In this document: in pieces, positions 1-11,247 of the stretch
How positions within the stretch are numbered: position 1 is the first letter of the stretch
Layout: each line of letters starts with the position of its first letter
NCBI GenBank assembly: GCA_950295325.1
Contig: OX485805.1
Span: 58,366,758-58,430,757, forward strand
DNA: 64,000 nucleotides
Direction of reading: 5' to 3'
Source: Polytrichum commune
Taxonomy: Eukaryota; Streptophyta; Polytrichopsida; Polytrichales; Polytrichaceae
Translations under genes and position numbers: made by a program
Notes under the pieces: generated by a model
Told to the model about the DNA's origin: nothing
Database searches by the model: none
The model's input: only the letters and a program-made list of their open reading frames with translations

Positions 1-108
1 TAATCCTGAACCAAAAAACATACTCAAACGGGTCTAAAACCTAAGCGGGGTTCACATATCAAACCTGGAGAACCGCTAGGTAAATTGGGATCCTATGCAT
101 AAATGAAA

Positions 109-759
109 TTATTGAGGAACAAAGCGTATTGAAAATACGCGGGAGCCATGGCCATGACCACCATCATCAAAGTCCAAATCAGTCAAGATAAAATTTCTGG
201 TGTAAGATTTCTTCAAGTAGGGGGCAGTCTCCAGCATTAGGTTAGTTTTGTACTTCTCAAATGACTATGGTCTAAAATAGGATCAGCGAAGTTAATTAAC
301 CAATCGAGCCTTTTGGTCATACTGCCGAAAAGCACTGAGGAGGCTTGTTCCGTAGAGCACTTGGGGTTCATAACCGGATACGTTAATGGCGTTGTTTTGC
401 GTTCGTGTAAAGGTGAAGTCTGCACACCAATTTATGCCACTTCCATTGCATGAGGAACCATTTGTTTTGTAAATTGAGTGTCTGTAATCTCTTGCATATG
501 AAGCACTTGATAAACTAATGAAACATTATGCCCTAATTATAACGCACAAGTGCACAACACATCGCATAGCAGTCAATTTGTAATATGTAAGTCTCGTGAT
601 TTTTTCTCTTCCTAAATTTTCTGCCTGATATGTAACTTGTGCAATTAATATTTGTTTAATTTTACCATGGATATGGCACAGAAGTAATTTACCTGTAAAT
701 GCCATCTTGATACTCTCCAACTGCTTGTCAGTGATTGTTGTGGAAATTGTAACTTCAGT
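109..759 (-). CDS. 3' end (three exons) of an unidentified gene
   Basis: Three exons on the minus strand join in phase: 693-759, 301-419 and 109-264, the last ending in a TAA at 109-111. Each junction has AG/GT signals (donors GTAAAT and GTTAAT; acceptors gtgcag, gtgcag and catag), and the phases match (1 then 0). The joined protein reads as ordinary coding sequence, for example AFTDFTFTRTQNNAINVSGY across the first junction and DFDDGGHGHGSRVFSIRF near the C-terminus. I do not recognise the family. The upstream exons are not resolved; an open exon at 1390-1535 may belong to the same gene. The splice model is seen in the sequence, while the function is unknown. Expression is not shown, and the gene could be a decayed fragment. 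Confidence 0.5.
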
Positions 760-1389
760 CTGCACTCAAAATATTTTAGCACAGTTTCAGTATGAATCTT
801 ACCACCAGGAACAGATCAAATTCCAAATTTCCTCACAGCCACGGTCTGCCCAAAATTAAGGCTCAGTAAACTCTTATACACAACTGGTGACTGGAATTTA
901 ATATGGAAACTAAGACTTTAAATCTAGGATTTTGAGTATGGAACTTATAGATGGAGTCTAAAGCTTGAGTCAAGATTTTACCAGAGTGCAGTCGTACTCC
1001 TCTGTAGCTTGAGCCATATAGCTTGGGGGAGGATCATTCGCCCACCACTGTTCGCAACAAGCCACAAATTGTGAGATGCTCTGTTTTGATAATCCACTGG
1101 GAGTCATACTTTTGTATAATGAGTCTACATACTACTAGCGAGCACCTTTCAATCGGCACAACCTCATCTAGGCATAAAACAGGATCTACTAAATTGATGC
1201 AGGAGCTGCATGGGATATATGTTGCATGAATTTGATCCCATGGCTCACTGGAGCAATTAGAGCTTAAAAGCTTATGACATTCAATCGAGAAGGTAGAAAC
1301 GTTCCTCATGAATACATTAAGCAGAAGTCTAAGCATCAACTAATTATTTGTCTAGAATTCATGTGGACATGCATGGACATCGGACCTAC

Positions 1390-1535
1390 CGCTTGCAAGG
1401 ACTGAGCCATGATGTATCTCTTGGAAAGTCACGTCGAATTTACTGAACGTGCGTCCAACAAGTCTAATGTCGTGAAGATGATGTATAAATATTTCCACCG
1501 CTTCTAGATAACAACCTCCCTGAGAATGAGTGTTC
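1390..1535 (-). CDS. Candidate internal exon, unidentified gene
   Basis: A 146-bp segment on the minus strand is open throughout in one frame and is flanked by a good acceptor (a T-rich tract, then atgcag) and a donor (GTAGGT). It encodes about 48 residues, including GRTFSKFDVTFQEIHHG. It starts and ends in phases that need one more exon before it could join the exons at 109-759. It probably belongs to the same gene, but the linking exon was not identified. Confidence 0.33.
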
Positions 1536-2148
1536 CTGCATAAAAAAAACAACAGATCATCAACTGAACTGGCGATCCCTCACCATGAAAATTATATTTT
1601 CCCACGCAGCATGCGTTTCTTGTTTCATTTTCAATGCACCATCTTGAGTGAAACTAACTATACAGAAATTCAAATCACTCTCTGAGCCAGCAGGTTATGA
1701 TACTAGGCCTGGTGAGCGGACATGACCCATACATTCATGTCAAGCTCAAATGACCGGCTTCACTATTCCAATTCAAAACATTTCAAATATAAGTTCCCTG
1801 ACTACTAGCTCAGACTTAATTATTCAAGCATATATATGTCCTCCATCGACCACACATTAATATTCTTGCGAGATCACTAACACCATTTGCTTACAAACTA
1901 TTGATCAGAATGAGTACTCTCATCCAGTCCCGCCATAAATGCTCTTCAAACTGACCCAACCAATCTAAGTAGACTCTTATCTTAACTGATCCATGGGTCC
2001 TCATGACAGACGCTCTAAGACTTGCTACAGATTGTTGTACTTGAATCAACAGCCGGTGATTCATGAACGTCCAAAAGTCCCGTCAAAATCTGCAAGAGAG
2101 ATGACAGAAACTAAGCCCCACTGCGTAGATGATCACCTTGTATACGTC

Positions 2149-2165
2149 GAGAGAGAGAGAGAGAG
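2149..2165. repeat. (GA)n microsatellite
   Basis: An uninterrupted GA dinucleotide run of about nine units. GA tracts are common in plant promoter and 5' UTR regions. Confidence 0.9.
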
Positions 2166-2343
2166 GTCAATGGAGAGGTTGGTGAAGAATGCCAGCAAGA
2201 GAGTTGGATGAGATTGATGTTGAGTGTGGGGAGTGGGTAGTCCGATCCGAGATTGGTATTTATTACGTGGTGAGATGGCAGACAATGTAGGCAAGAGAGA
2301 AAGATCATTAGGAAGTCGCGTATTAACTTGTTGTTGTGAGTTT

Positions 2344-2367
2344 GAGAGAGAGAGAGAGCGCGCGCGA
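2344..2367. repeat. (GA)n followed by (CG)n microsatellite
   Basis: About seven GA units run directly into a short CG alternation. Confidence 0.9.
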
Positions 2368-3721
2368 GATCATGGAGTTGACAAATTTGGGCGACACAGT
2401 CCCGTCGGAACACGGTCACCAGAGTTGGTGTCGGTCCGGGGGGCTCCTTACTCCCACATCCCAACCCGAGGTCCCATTTCAGGTCTGGTCTCAGGTTATG
2501 TGCCAAGTCATGTCCACGGAAGCCGGCCTCTGTCCAGGTCCCGGGGTAACGTAACTCTACTCGGGCGCCCAAGGAGACAACTGGGTGATTGCATTCATGG
2601 CAATGCCCGAGTGTTATTAGTTTTTAAAAAAAATATTATAATTGAATTTGATTTAAATGTCTGCAGGGGCTTGGGAAAAGGCTTATAAAGGATGGGACTA
2701 TATTAAGTGCAATGTCAATGGTGTCAAATATTAGGCTAGTAATTATCTACAGTAATGGAGCACAATGATTGGCTTTTGTGAGATAGAGGCTGATATCGAT
2801 TTGATGGTCCAATTGGAAGAAAGACATACGTAGTATTGCATTTTAAAATAGAGGTTCATGAAACTTAGATTCTCTAATGGAGTTATACATGGGATATGCA
2901 AACATGGAGTTGTGCCTCGTTTTCACCCACATTGTAAGAGCAAAAATGACATAGTTTGTTATCCCTAGGGATTGGGATAAGTTGACCACCAGCCAATTTC
3001 GGTGATGAGTTTATGATTTGAGATGTAGTGAACAACAACAACATAATTGTGTTGGGGTGGTATCAATGGTTGTCTCAATGTGAATTTGCATTGCGAGACC
3101 CTTCTCGAATATGAGCAGGTAAAGGTTTGAGAGGGGACGGATGGAGAGAATTTTCCGAAGACAATTAGCGGAAGACTCTAAGTCTCCAAAAACTTAAAAA
3201 GTCTCTTGGTTTTGTTTTAGGAAAATTACCAAAAATCAGGTTCATGTAAGTGAAAAGAAACAGGCTGCTTAATGATTACATCCCATGGATGAGTTTTGTA
3301 TTCAAGTATCTTGTGATGTGAAGGAAACCACAGTTTCATGATGTTAAGTTCACATCTCGTTGAAAAATTATCACACGGTAGGATTGTCTAGGTCACAGGA
3401 TGAGGTGGGCTCAGATGGTTACGTACATGGAACCTTTTCTTTTGCCGACAAGAATTACTATGAGCCTGACCGACCTTTCTCACGCTGCCATTGTGGCTGC
3501 ACCACCCGGGTTCCAAGTCTGTGGGCAGGGTGATGAGTAGTAAGCTCCTTCACCAGCTCCGACACTTTGCCTTCCCTTTTATCGGGCAAGACTTCCAGGA
3601 GCATCAGCAAGGCATGTAAATAGACAGTGGGCTAGTTGCATCAAATGCTGATGTGGCCGCCCACACCGTGAGCTCGCTGGCAGACACTCTGGGACATTTT
3701 AACCAACAAACACTTCAAACC

Positions 3722-5005
3722 GGCGGACGCTAAATACCCCCCCGCGAACTTTTCGGGTGGGGGGGAATATTCTGTCAGGGGCAGCCCCCGACATTTTTTC
3801 TGCACCCGACCGAAAATTGCTGCCCGCCCGCCCGATTTCGAAAAAACTAATGTACTTGCATTTTTGAAGGCTACTTGTCCACAAATCCCATATTGAGTGC
3901 ACTTCATTTTCAAGGTCTCAAATCCAATATATATGTTCACTTCCATTGAGTAAATAAGGACTAGATTTCATTTTCAAAGTGAAACCGCCAATAAAGCATG
4001 TAATTAACTTGGAAGTCAAGAATATTACAAAATGCTCATTACCACTGAGGTTATAATTTTTGTCACTTACAATTGAAAGGGACTTTGTCATTCTAAAATG
4101 AAACTAAAATTTACGATTTTTTATTTTTCATATAATATAATGTATTCTAATATAATATAATATATCTAATATCTAATATATATTTAATACCTTCTACAAG
4201 CACAAAGTTTTCAAACGCATTTAAACTAGCTAAGTAAGATTGAATGCAACTAAGTCTAATAATTTCTGATTAATCTTAATTCACCCTATTCAAGCCCAAT
4301 TAAATCAGAAAATATGCGAACCAAATTAATTGACCCTAATTAATTATAAAATGTAGTTACTGGAATTAGTCATGATTTAAATGGAATTAACTCCAGTAAA
4401 TATAATTTATGATTAATTAGGCTTAATTATTTTGGTAAGCATATTTTCTGATTTAATTGGGCTTAATTAGAATTAATCAGAATATATTAGACTTAGTTGC
4501 ATTCAATCTTACTTAACTAGTTTAAATGTATATGAAAACTTTGTGATAGTAGAAGGTATTAACTATATTATATTAAAATATATTAAAATATATTAAAATA
4601 TCATAAATTTTAGTTTCATTTTAGAATGACAAAGTCCCTTTCAATTGTAAGTGACAAAAATTATAACCTCAGTGGTAATGAAGATTTTGTAATATTCTTG
4701 ACTTCCAAGTTAATTACATGCTTTATTGGCGGTTTCACTTTGAAAATGAAATCTAGTCAATTGCTTATTTACTCAATGGAAGTGAACATATATATTGGAT
4801 TTGAGACCTTGAAAATGAAGTGCACTCAATATGGGATTTGTGGACAAGTAGCCTTCAAAAATGCAAGTACACTAGTCTTTTCGAAATCGGGCGGGCGGGC
4901 AGCAGTTTTCGGTCGGGTGCAAAAAAAATGTCGGGGGGCTGCCCCTAACAGAATGTTCCCCCCCCCCCCCCCGAAAAGTTCGTGGGGGGGTATTTAGCGT
5001 CCGCC
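3722..5005. mobile_element. Foldback Mutator-like (MULE) element, non-autonomous
   Basis: The element starts GGCGGACGCTAAATACCCCC and ends with the inverse complement of that sequence. It is flanked by a perfect 9-bp direct repeat CTTCAAACC (3713-3721 and 5006-5014). A 9-bp target duplication is the hallmark of the Mutator superfamily. The two arms, each about 640 bp, pair nearly end to end around a centre near 4370, leaving almost no loop, so the whole element is a hairpin. There is no transposase reading frame. The AT-rich interior of the arms has diverged more than the GC-rich tips. Ends and target duplication are seen directly; the superfamily is inferred from duplication length and TIR structure. 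Confidence 0.85.
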
Positions 5006-5014
5006 CTTCAAACC

Positions 5015-5844
5015 CCGGCCACAGCCCACATGATGATTTAGTAAAGTATGACACCCAGTGAACATACGAAGGATATCGAGACAATTGTGGTACAAGCCAC
5101 AACATATGATATTTTCACAATTTTCATAAAATATAATGAAAATAACATCAGTGTTTTTTATTTGCACCGACGTGAATGGGAGTTCGTTCTTCCTTACTCT
5201 GATCTTGTTTTAACTAAGTGACAGGGTAGGTGTACTTTTTACCTTCCGGAAGGTGAGCTTTTTTAAATAACAGTTTGGGGGGAGGGTGTCGTTTGTGAGT
5301 TTTTGGTGGATTAGGTGTGGATGTTTGGGTTCATGGGGACATGTCTACTGGGGTTTGGTTGTTGTCGAGTTTTTTCTATTTATTTAGGACAAGGTATGTG
5401 AGGTATTTACGGTTATTTGATGTAACACTATATTCGGTATTTGGAGACTTTTTGTTGATTATGAGACTATATAAGGATGCACCTTTCAAAATTGGACCAG
5501 TAATGACGACTAAAAATTCCATATGTATAATGGTATGCTACTATTATTATACATAAAGGCATGGAAGTGAACAAAAATGTGAGGCATACATGAAAATAGT
5601 TGCGTATGAAATCACAACTCGTTATGAATGGAAGGGAAGGTGCGAAGAATGAATGGAAGTTGAATGAATTAATTGGGATTGAAATACAATTATAATGGAA
5701 ATACCATCAATGTCTTGAGTAACTTGGAATAGCATAGAAAGTAAGCACTTAAATATGTTCTACACCTAAGCCCATTTAGGGAGTCCGTCCCACTAGTACG
5801 CTTCTAGACGTCACACTAGTCCGACCCATTATTTTTTTTTGCGG
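5015..5844. other. Intergenic region, no gene recognised
   Basis: AT-rich sequence with G/T-rich stretches around 5270-5400. Only short frames without coding character are present. I see no repeat or regulatory motif that I can support. Confidence 0.4.
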
Positions 5845-6816
5845 CTAAGCCCTTTTTTTTGGCGGCCTCCATGGCTCTAAAAATCTCAGGCCCACGACTG
5901 TATCCTTGTGTGTTGCCTGGACAGGAATATGTGTCGTTCTTGCATGTTTTAGGACGCGCTCCCGAATTGTAAGAGGTGGTATTATAAGTAGAATGCGAGG
6001 GTGTTTGCGAAAGGGAACGTCTTGCGCTTCTCCGGAGGGCCAGACAACGATCGGACTCGGAAGATGCGGCCTTGAGGGCGTGCCTATCCAAGGAGGACGT
6101 GGAGGAGGGCCGGGCACCAAGCGAGCGGGTAACCACCTGCGAAACAACGTCATAGGAAGATAAGAATAGGAATGGAGTGGGGAAAATAATGAGGGCGGTT
6201 TGGGATGGGCGCTCGTAAAGAGAACGGCACGCAAACGGAAGACAAGGAAAGCAAAAGCGAGAAAGGGGTTCAGGGTTGAGGAGGGCACCTTGGCTTTGGG
6301 GACGTCCATGCGGGGAACGGTGGGAACGAGGGGGGCGTCGACGGGAGCATCCGGAGCCGATGGAACTATTGCAATTATGTTGGATGGCGGGGGGGAGTCG
6401 AGGCGTGGAGGGCCCACGATCGCGGAGGACGTTGCGGGGGGAGGAACGGAGTCGGCGGGGGAGGTGTGGCAACGGGGGCCTTCCATGCGGAGACGCCGGC
6501 TCGGCCCGCGACGAGCGACGGCGTCGTCCCTCGAGGGCGAGAGGTGTCCCAAACGAACGAGCGTCCGTTTCTCCTTGGAGAGGGGGGAGGGCGACGGGGC
6601 GTAGGCGCGGGCGACAAGTGGTGGGGGCGGGCTGTTGACGACGCCGTCGTCGATGCCGACGTCGCGGGAGTAATCCACGGCCGAGGCCGCGTCGACCGCC
6701 GAGAACTGGTAGAGGGATGGCATTTGGAAGCCCGTGACGTCGCGGGAAGGGGAGGCAGGGGGCGAGAGGAGACGGGAAGGGCCGTCGACCACAGGGGCGT
6801 CGCATATGGGGGCAGA
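5845..6816 (-). CDS. Doubtful proline-rich reading frame
   Basis: A GC-rich frame that could begin as an exon after a pyrimidine-rich acceptor ending cccatag (first base 6816) and stays open for about 320 codons. The first 190 residues look protein-like (SLYQFSAVDAASAVDYSRDV, many Ser/Pro and acidic residues). The rest is Arg/Pro-rich and may be fortuitous, because several other frames on both strands are also open in this GC-rich stretch. It starts only about 110 bp after the stop of the phosphatase on the same strand, leaving little room for a separate promoter. It could be an alternative 3' exon of that gene, or no gene at all. Confidence 0.28.
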   Translation of the reverse strand, partial: SAPICDAPVVDGPSRLLSPPASPSRDVTGFQMPSLYQFSAVDAASAVDYSRDVGIDDGVVNSPPPPLVARAYAPSPSPLSKEKRTLVRLGHLSPSRDDAVARRGPSRRLRMEGPRCHTSPADSVPPPATSSAIVGPPRLDSPPPSNIIAIVPSAPDAPVDAPLVPTVPRMDVPKAKVPSSTLNPFLAFAFLVFRLRAVLFTSAHPKPPSLFSPLHSYSYLPMTLFRRWLPARLVPGPPPRPPWIGTPSRPHLPSPIVVWPSGEAQDVPFRKHPRILLIIPPLTIRERVLKHARTTHIPVQATHKDTVVGLRFLEPWRPPKKRA

Positions 6817-6927
6817 CTATGGGCAAGAACAACAACAACAACAATCACAACAACAAAAGACATCCAAAAACGAAGCAAGCATTAGTAAATGTGAACCACA
6901 TGATACAAGCAAAGACATGGAGGCATT

Positions 6928-7695
6928 TCAAATCAATTTATTGAGTTTGGCGAGCCTCATGATGCTCTTGAATACATTATCGCGGGGGCTTAGTGCCGCA
7001 TTGCCGAAGGGGTTGGACCTAACAAAAAATGGGATGCTACCGGCGTGGAGCACGAGCCTTCTAAGGTAGGGGGCTAGCCTATCGACCAAAAATGTGTCTT
7101 GCCTATCGCCGGTCCAAGTGTCCGGGAAGATGACGTTGCCCGGGGGGTTCAAGACGCTCTTGGTGGGGCTGTCGTCGATGAGGACGGTGTTCTCTGGAGT
7201 CGGCCACCACCCGTGCGGCGTCCCTTGCAGACGGGGGATGCCTCGCCAGAGTCTCGAGCAGAGGACCTTGAGGAACTGTTGTCCTCCGCCCCGACCGCCA
7301 AACTTGGGCACCGGTTGACCTTTCTCGTCGAGCAGCTCGTCGCAGTCCTCTTGGCCGAGGACGAGGCAAGGGCTCGGGAGATCGCGGAACAATAAGTGCA
7401 CGATGGGCTCGGTGTTCTCCATGACCATGGAGCTCCACACAATGACGTGAGCGAACTCGACCACCTCGCGAAGGAAGTCACGCAAGCCGGGATGGGCGCG
7501 GACAGCCTTGCGGTTAATGAGGGTGTCGAGCTCGCCGTCGTAGTCCCTTTCGTCGGGGTGACGGAAGGGACGCGTGGGGACCCTTGGGATGTGTTGGGTG
7601 TGACACAACACCCCGTTGAGGTCAAAAACGATGAAAGGTTTGTTCCGGGTGGGAGGTCCACTGGTAGAGGGGTTGCGACCAATCTCCGGGGGGTC
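6928..7695 (-). CDS. FCP1/NIF-type HAD phosphatase, 5' exon(s) not found
   Basis: The exon encodes 255 residues of an FCP1-homology (NLI-interacting factor-like) phosphatase of the HAD superfamily; relatives dephosphorylate Ser/Thr, including in the RNA polymerase II C-terminal domain. Motif I is FIVFDLNGVL (about residues 21-30), motif II VIVWSS (84-89) and motif III VLIDDSPTKS (171-180). The second Asp of the usual DxDx(T/V) is Asn here; FCP1-like proteins with DLNG are known in plants, so activity is uncertain. The frame is open upstream to an acceptor ending catcacag (exon starts at 7695), so N-terminal exons should lie further upstream, but only palindrome-rich sequence is seen there. 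It lies downstream of ParB-like gene copy A on the same strand. It may be a host gene at the edge of that locus or a captured fragment. Confidence 0.72.
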   Translation of the reverse strand, partial: DPPEIGRNPSTSGPPTRNKPFIVFDLNGVLCHTQHIPRVPTRPFRHPDERDYDGELDTLINRKAVRAHPGLRDFLREVVEFAHVIVWSSMVMENTEPIVHLLFRDLPSPCLVLGQEDCDELLDEKGQPVPKFGGRGGGQQFLKVLCSRLWRGIPRLQGTPHGWWPTPENTVLIDDSPTKSVLNPPGNVIFPDTWTGDRQDTFLVDRLAPYLRRLVLHAGSIPFFVRSNPFGNAALSPRDNVFKSIMRLAKLNKLI

Positions 7696-7828
7696 CTGTG
7701 ATGAACAACGCGACTAGTTTAATTCTATGATCCAATAATGAAATTTTGCGTAGAAAATGAAGACGGTGCATTATGGGGAAAGACGAGGAAGTGAGGAGAG
7801 TGCAAGGAAAATGTGCTCAAGGGCACAC

Positions 7829-7983
7829 TTGCGAACGAGCGTTCGTGAATGAAGGCTGCGGGGGCGGTGCGCATCATTTACGAGCGCTCGTTCGTGAGCG
7901 CGGCTACACGTACATTTACGAGCGGTCGTTCGCGAATGAGGTGGACAGTGGGTCGCAGCCTTTCACGAACGAGCGTTCGCGAA
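7829..7983. repeat. 3' palindrome cluster of gene copy A (four degenerate sites)
   Basis: Four members of the TTACGAACGNNCGTTCGTAA family lie at about 7829-7849, 7877-7897, 7915-7936 and 7962-7983, with centres AG, CT, GT and AG on the plus strand. These are the most decayed sites in the window: several outer TTA/TAA positions are replaced by gc or gaa, and two have CGAGCG in place of CGAACG in one half. They lie beyond the 3' end of copy A, matching the palindrome array beyond the tail of copy C at 16599-17393. Confidence 0.85.
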
Positions 7984-8266
7984 TGAGGTGGGTATGCAAG
8001 AATCAACATAATCTCATCAACATATACAACATACGAGAAGGGGTCGAGGGCAGAGAATTTGAAGCAACGCGATGCAGATAACATAGGCTCATATATTAAT
8101 CCGTTGAATATTTACATTTCTCACGTGATAGTCTATCACATTTTCCTAAGGCAAAATGATGCCGTGTCCTACAAAACTGTTCGGCCCTAAGGGGGGACCG
8201 CTGAAGAGGGCTCTCGCAAGGCCACTGGATGTCGATGAAGATAAAAACATCGCGATGTTAGAGAGG

Positions 8267-8286
8267 TTACGAACGCGCGTTCGTTA
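8267..8286. repeat. Palindrome site in intron 3 of copy A
   Basis: Site with centre CG inside the 90-bp intron 8225-8314. The homologous site in copy C (17653-17674) also has centre CG. Confidence 0.85.
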
Positions 8287-8373
8287 AAAAATGGTATTCT
8301 CAGAGGAGAGTTACCTCGTCATCGGGGGGAGGGGTAGCGGCGCTGGACCGAGCAGCAGGTCCCTCCTCAACGA

Positions 8374-8394
8374 TTAACGAACGCGCGTTCGTAA
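8374..8394. repeat. Palindrome site inside exon 3 coding sequence
   Basis: Site with centre CG lying in frame within exon 3 of copy A, where it is translated as VTNARSL. It carries one extra base in the left outer arm. No intron signals surround it. Confidence 0.85.
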
Positions 8395-8749
8395 CCTCCA
8401 CAGCTGCAGCCGCCTCTGTCTCCATGGCCTCTGCCTCACGCTCCGGTTGAGAGGCCTGTGTCGCCTGGATGCGCAGCGCGTCTTCTTCCTCGGCGCCCAG
8501 GTCGAGCGCGTCCATCCTGACATCCTCCATCCACGCCGCATGGGTTTCTTCCACGTCCATCCCATGCACCCCTGGTGCGTCATTGGGGCTCCCCTGCGTG
8601 TCCTCCACAATGACCATGTCAGTGTGTCGCGCAGAGTCATCGCCATGTCTGTCTACTACCATGGGGACGACGGTGAAAGACGATGCATCGGTGTATGAGG
8701 GCAGTCCTACCCTTGAAGGGGGAGGGGTGAGGACTGGAGGACCTGAAGA

Positions 8750-8771
8750 TTCACGAACGCGCGTTCGTAAA
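8750..8771. repeat. Second palindrome site inside exon 3 coding sequence
   Basis: Site with centre CG, translated in frame as LRTRVRES in the Pro-rich tail region of copy A. Confidence 0.85.
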
Positions 8772-9775
8772 TCCTCGTCCTCCTGGATGGCCGCCGCCAC
8801 AGCATCGTGGGAGGTGGTCGAGGGAACCTCTGGTGGCGGAGGAGTGCCAACAGGCGTGGGGTGGGGCGCCTGCTGGCGGGAAGGCCCTCCGGTGAACATG
8901 CCCGGTGGAGGGGATTGGGAGGGGTATCCTCCAGGGAAGGGGTAGGCCGGCTGGGGGGGCGCCGAGAAGCTCTGCATACGCTGGAGCATGGCGAGGATGG
9001 CGTCCGTCTTCTCGTTGGACTGCCTCAGCTCCTCCTGAATTGCGAACATTTTCTTGGCATTCTCCTCTGCCGCCTTCGCCATGTCCTCCTTCATCTTTTG
9101 CTCGAGCTTGGCGTTAAGCTCGGCGACGGACAACGCCTCCTCCTTGACCCGCTTGTTCTTGTCGAAGTCTACCCCCAGCTCGACCATGATCTCCATGTCG
9201 CCCTCGTCCTCATCGGAGACCTCGATGATTGCCCCCGGAGGCAGCTCCACGTAGGGGGTCTTCTTCATCCTCCGCCTCGTGTTGCGGTACTGGTCCAACG
9301 TCGGTCGGGACCGTTGGTCCAGAAGGTCGAGGTTCTCCATCTTGGGAACCACGATCGGCCTGGGCGACACGGATGTCGAGCATCCCCCGGGAGTGCCGAA
9401 TGCCTCCGCTCCAGACGTTCTCGCGGGGAGGACATCTTGGGTTGTCCCCGCCGACGACCCCGTGTATCCACCCGGAGTCCCTTGCACGTCGGATGGATTT
9501 CCCGACGGCGCCAAAATGCGGAGAGGAGTGACGTCCAAGGATCGGAGGATCGCCTCGACGTTGTAGGAGGGCGCGGGCTCGTCGTCGTCCGTCTCCATGG
9601 CGGGCATGCCTTCGTCGACGGGCATGTTGATGTCCGTCCTCGGGAGGGACATGTCCTCCAGGTCCATCGTGGAGGCCTTCGCCCTGTGCACGTGGAAGTC
9701 CTCCTCGTCGATGGCTTCAATGAAGCTGTTGACGACCAGCCCCAGCATCTGAGATTCAAGCAAATACGTTAGAAA

Positions 9776-9795
9776 ATACGAACGTGCGTTCGTAA
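9776..9795. repeat. Palindrome site near the acceptor of intron 2
   Basis: Centre TG on the plus strand. It lies about 28 bp from the 3' splice site of intron 2 (9749-9888) of copy A. Confidence 0.9.
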
Positions 9796-9847
9796 ACATC
9801 AACGACGAGAAACAATGTCATCAAACCCAAGACAAGTTGAGGTGAAC

Positions 9848-9869
9848 TTTACGAACGAGCGTTCGTAAA
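9848..9869. repeat. Palindrome site near the donor of intron 2
   Basis: Centre AG on the plus strand. It lies about 20 bp inside the 5' splice site of intron 2 of copy A. Confidence 0.9.
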
Positions 9870-11247
9870 TATTAGTTGGAGAGCTTACCATCGCAGCGTA
9901 CATGAACTTGCTGCCGCCACAAACGTTGTACACGGTCTCTCCGCTTATTGCCACGCTCTGCAAAACGGAGACGTAGAACTCCAACCTGAGTTCCATCGCC
10001 GGGAAGACAGTGTACAAGGTCTCCTGCAGCAGATCCTTGGGAGGGGGATGGGGGATGCTGTAGATCTTCTTGAACGTAGTGTTCGCCTTGACAGGGGCTC
10101 GCCCATTCCGCAGCGCGTTGTACGTCAAGAAGACGAGGCTGACCGCCCCCACCTGTTTGTTCCCCCTGGCCTCGTTGATGGCCACGATCCCTTCCGTCTT
10201 GGCGGGCACGTAAGTGCTGTGGAAGATGCTGTACTCAAATTTGATCGACTTCTCGTACAGGTCGACTACAGCAGAGAGCTTCTCCTGCTCGACTATCCAC
10301 AGCCAAACGTGAGGCTCCCTCATGTCCGGAGACTTGTGCTCCTTGAACTTGGCCATGAAGGGGTCGTAGAAAGGTATGTCCTTCCCCCCCTGCCTCGACG
10401 CACCGGGGATCCCCCTGAAATCGATCAGGGCAAATGGGCACCCCCGTCGATCCTCCCTCACCTCGGCCCTGCTCATGGTCCGGTCCCACTTGGAAAATGT
10501 CACCCTCTCCACTCCTTTTGTCAACAGACAAAATCTGGCCACTCCTTCGAATGTGGCCAACCTCTTCCGCGTCAAAAAGCTTCTGTATTGCTCCACCTCT
10601 TGGGGATCCGTCTCGGTTTTCTTTGTCCTCTTGTTCCCCTTCTGCTTCAAAATGGAGGCGTGCTCCTTGACAAGACAACGCATTGAGGGTCCGGAGATGT
10701 TGTAGTCGACCTTGAACATCTTCCAGCTGGCCCAATTAATGTCCCCGTCGGCTAGGATGAGTGCGTACTCTGGTATTAGGGCGCTCAACTCCCTCATTGC
10801 AGCAGTCTTCAGCTTGCGGTGTTCGCACCATTCCTTGATGGAATACGTGCCGGGCTTGTGTCTTGGCCTCTTCAAAAATATCTTCGGGTATGGGATGGTT
10901 CTTCCCACAGTGTTCCCAAGAAGATGCACCGCGCACCTCTGCAACTCGGACTCTGTTAACCCTTGAAGGGACCTGAAGAACTCCCTCAGTAGTGGAGGGG
11001 CCTCCCCGGTCTTCTCCGCGCTGTACTTCTCCTCGGTGTCGGGGTTGACCAGATCGCCCGAGCTGTGCGCATCAAAAAATTGTGTCCACAACTCCCAAGT
11101 GTCCCTGTTGCAACAGATGAGGCGGAGCTCACCCTTGAGCTCCAGGACAGACTTGGTTGTTGTAGACTTCATGTCGATGGAGGAGAACTTGTCCACCATC
11201 GCGTCGCAGAATGCCTGCAGCAAGAAAAACATCAGTAACGCACAAAA

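Larger units (their letters stand above)
1536..3712. other. Intergenic region, no gene recognised
   Basis: No exon chain or conserved protein is visible here. The part from 2000 to 2620 is richer in GC and carries two (GA)n tracts, which would suit the 5' end of the minus-strand gene at 109-1535, but no start can be fixed. The reading frames present are short and have no coding character. Confidence 0.4.

Noticed and set aside
2111-2688. Overlapping plus- and minus-strand genes of about 150 residues
   Set aside because: They include translated (GA)n repeats and show no conserved motif.
5906-6885. Plus-strand genes in the GC-rich block
   Set aside because: Several overlapping frames are open only because of base composition. 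Arg/Gly-rich translations without motifs or splice support were left out.
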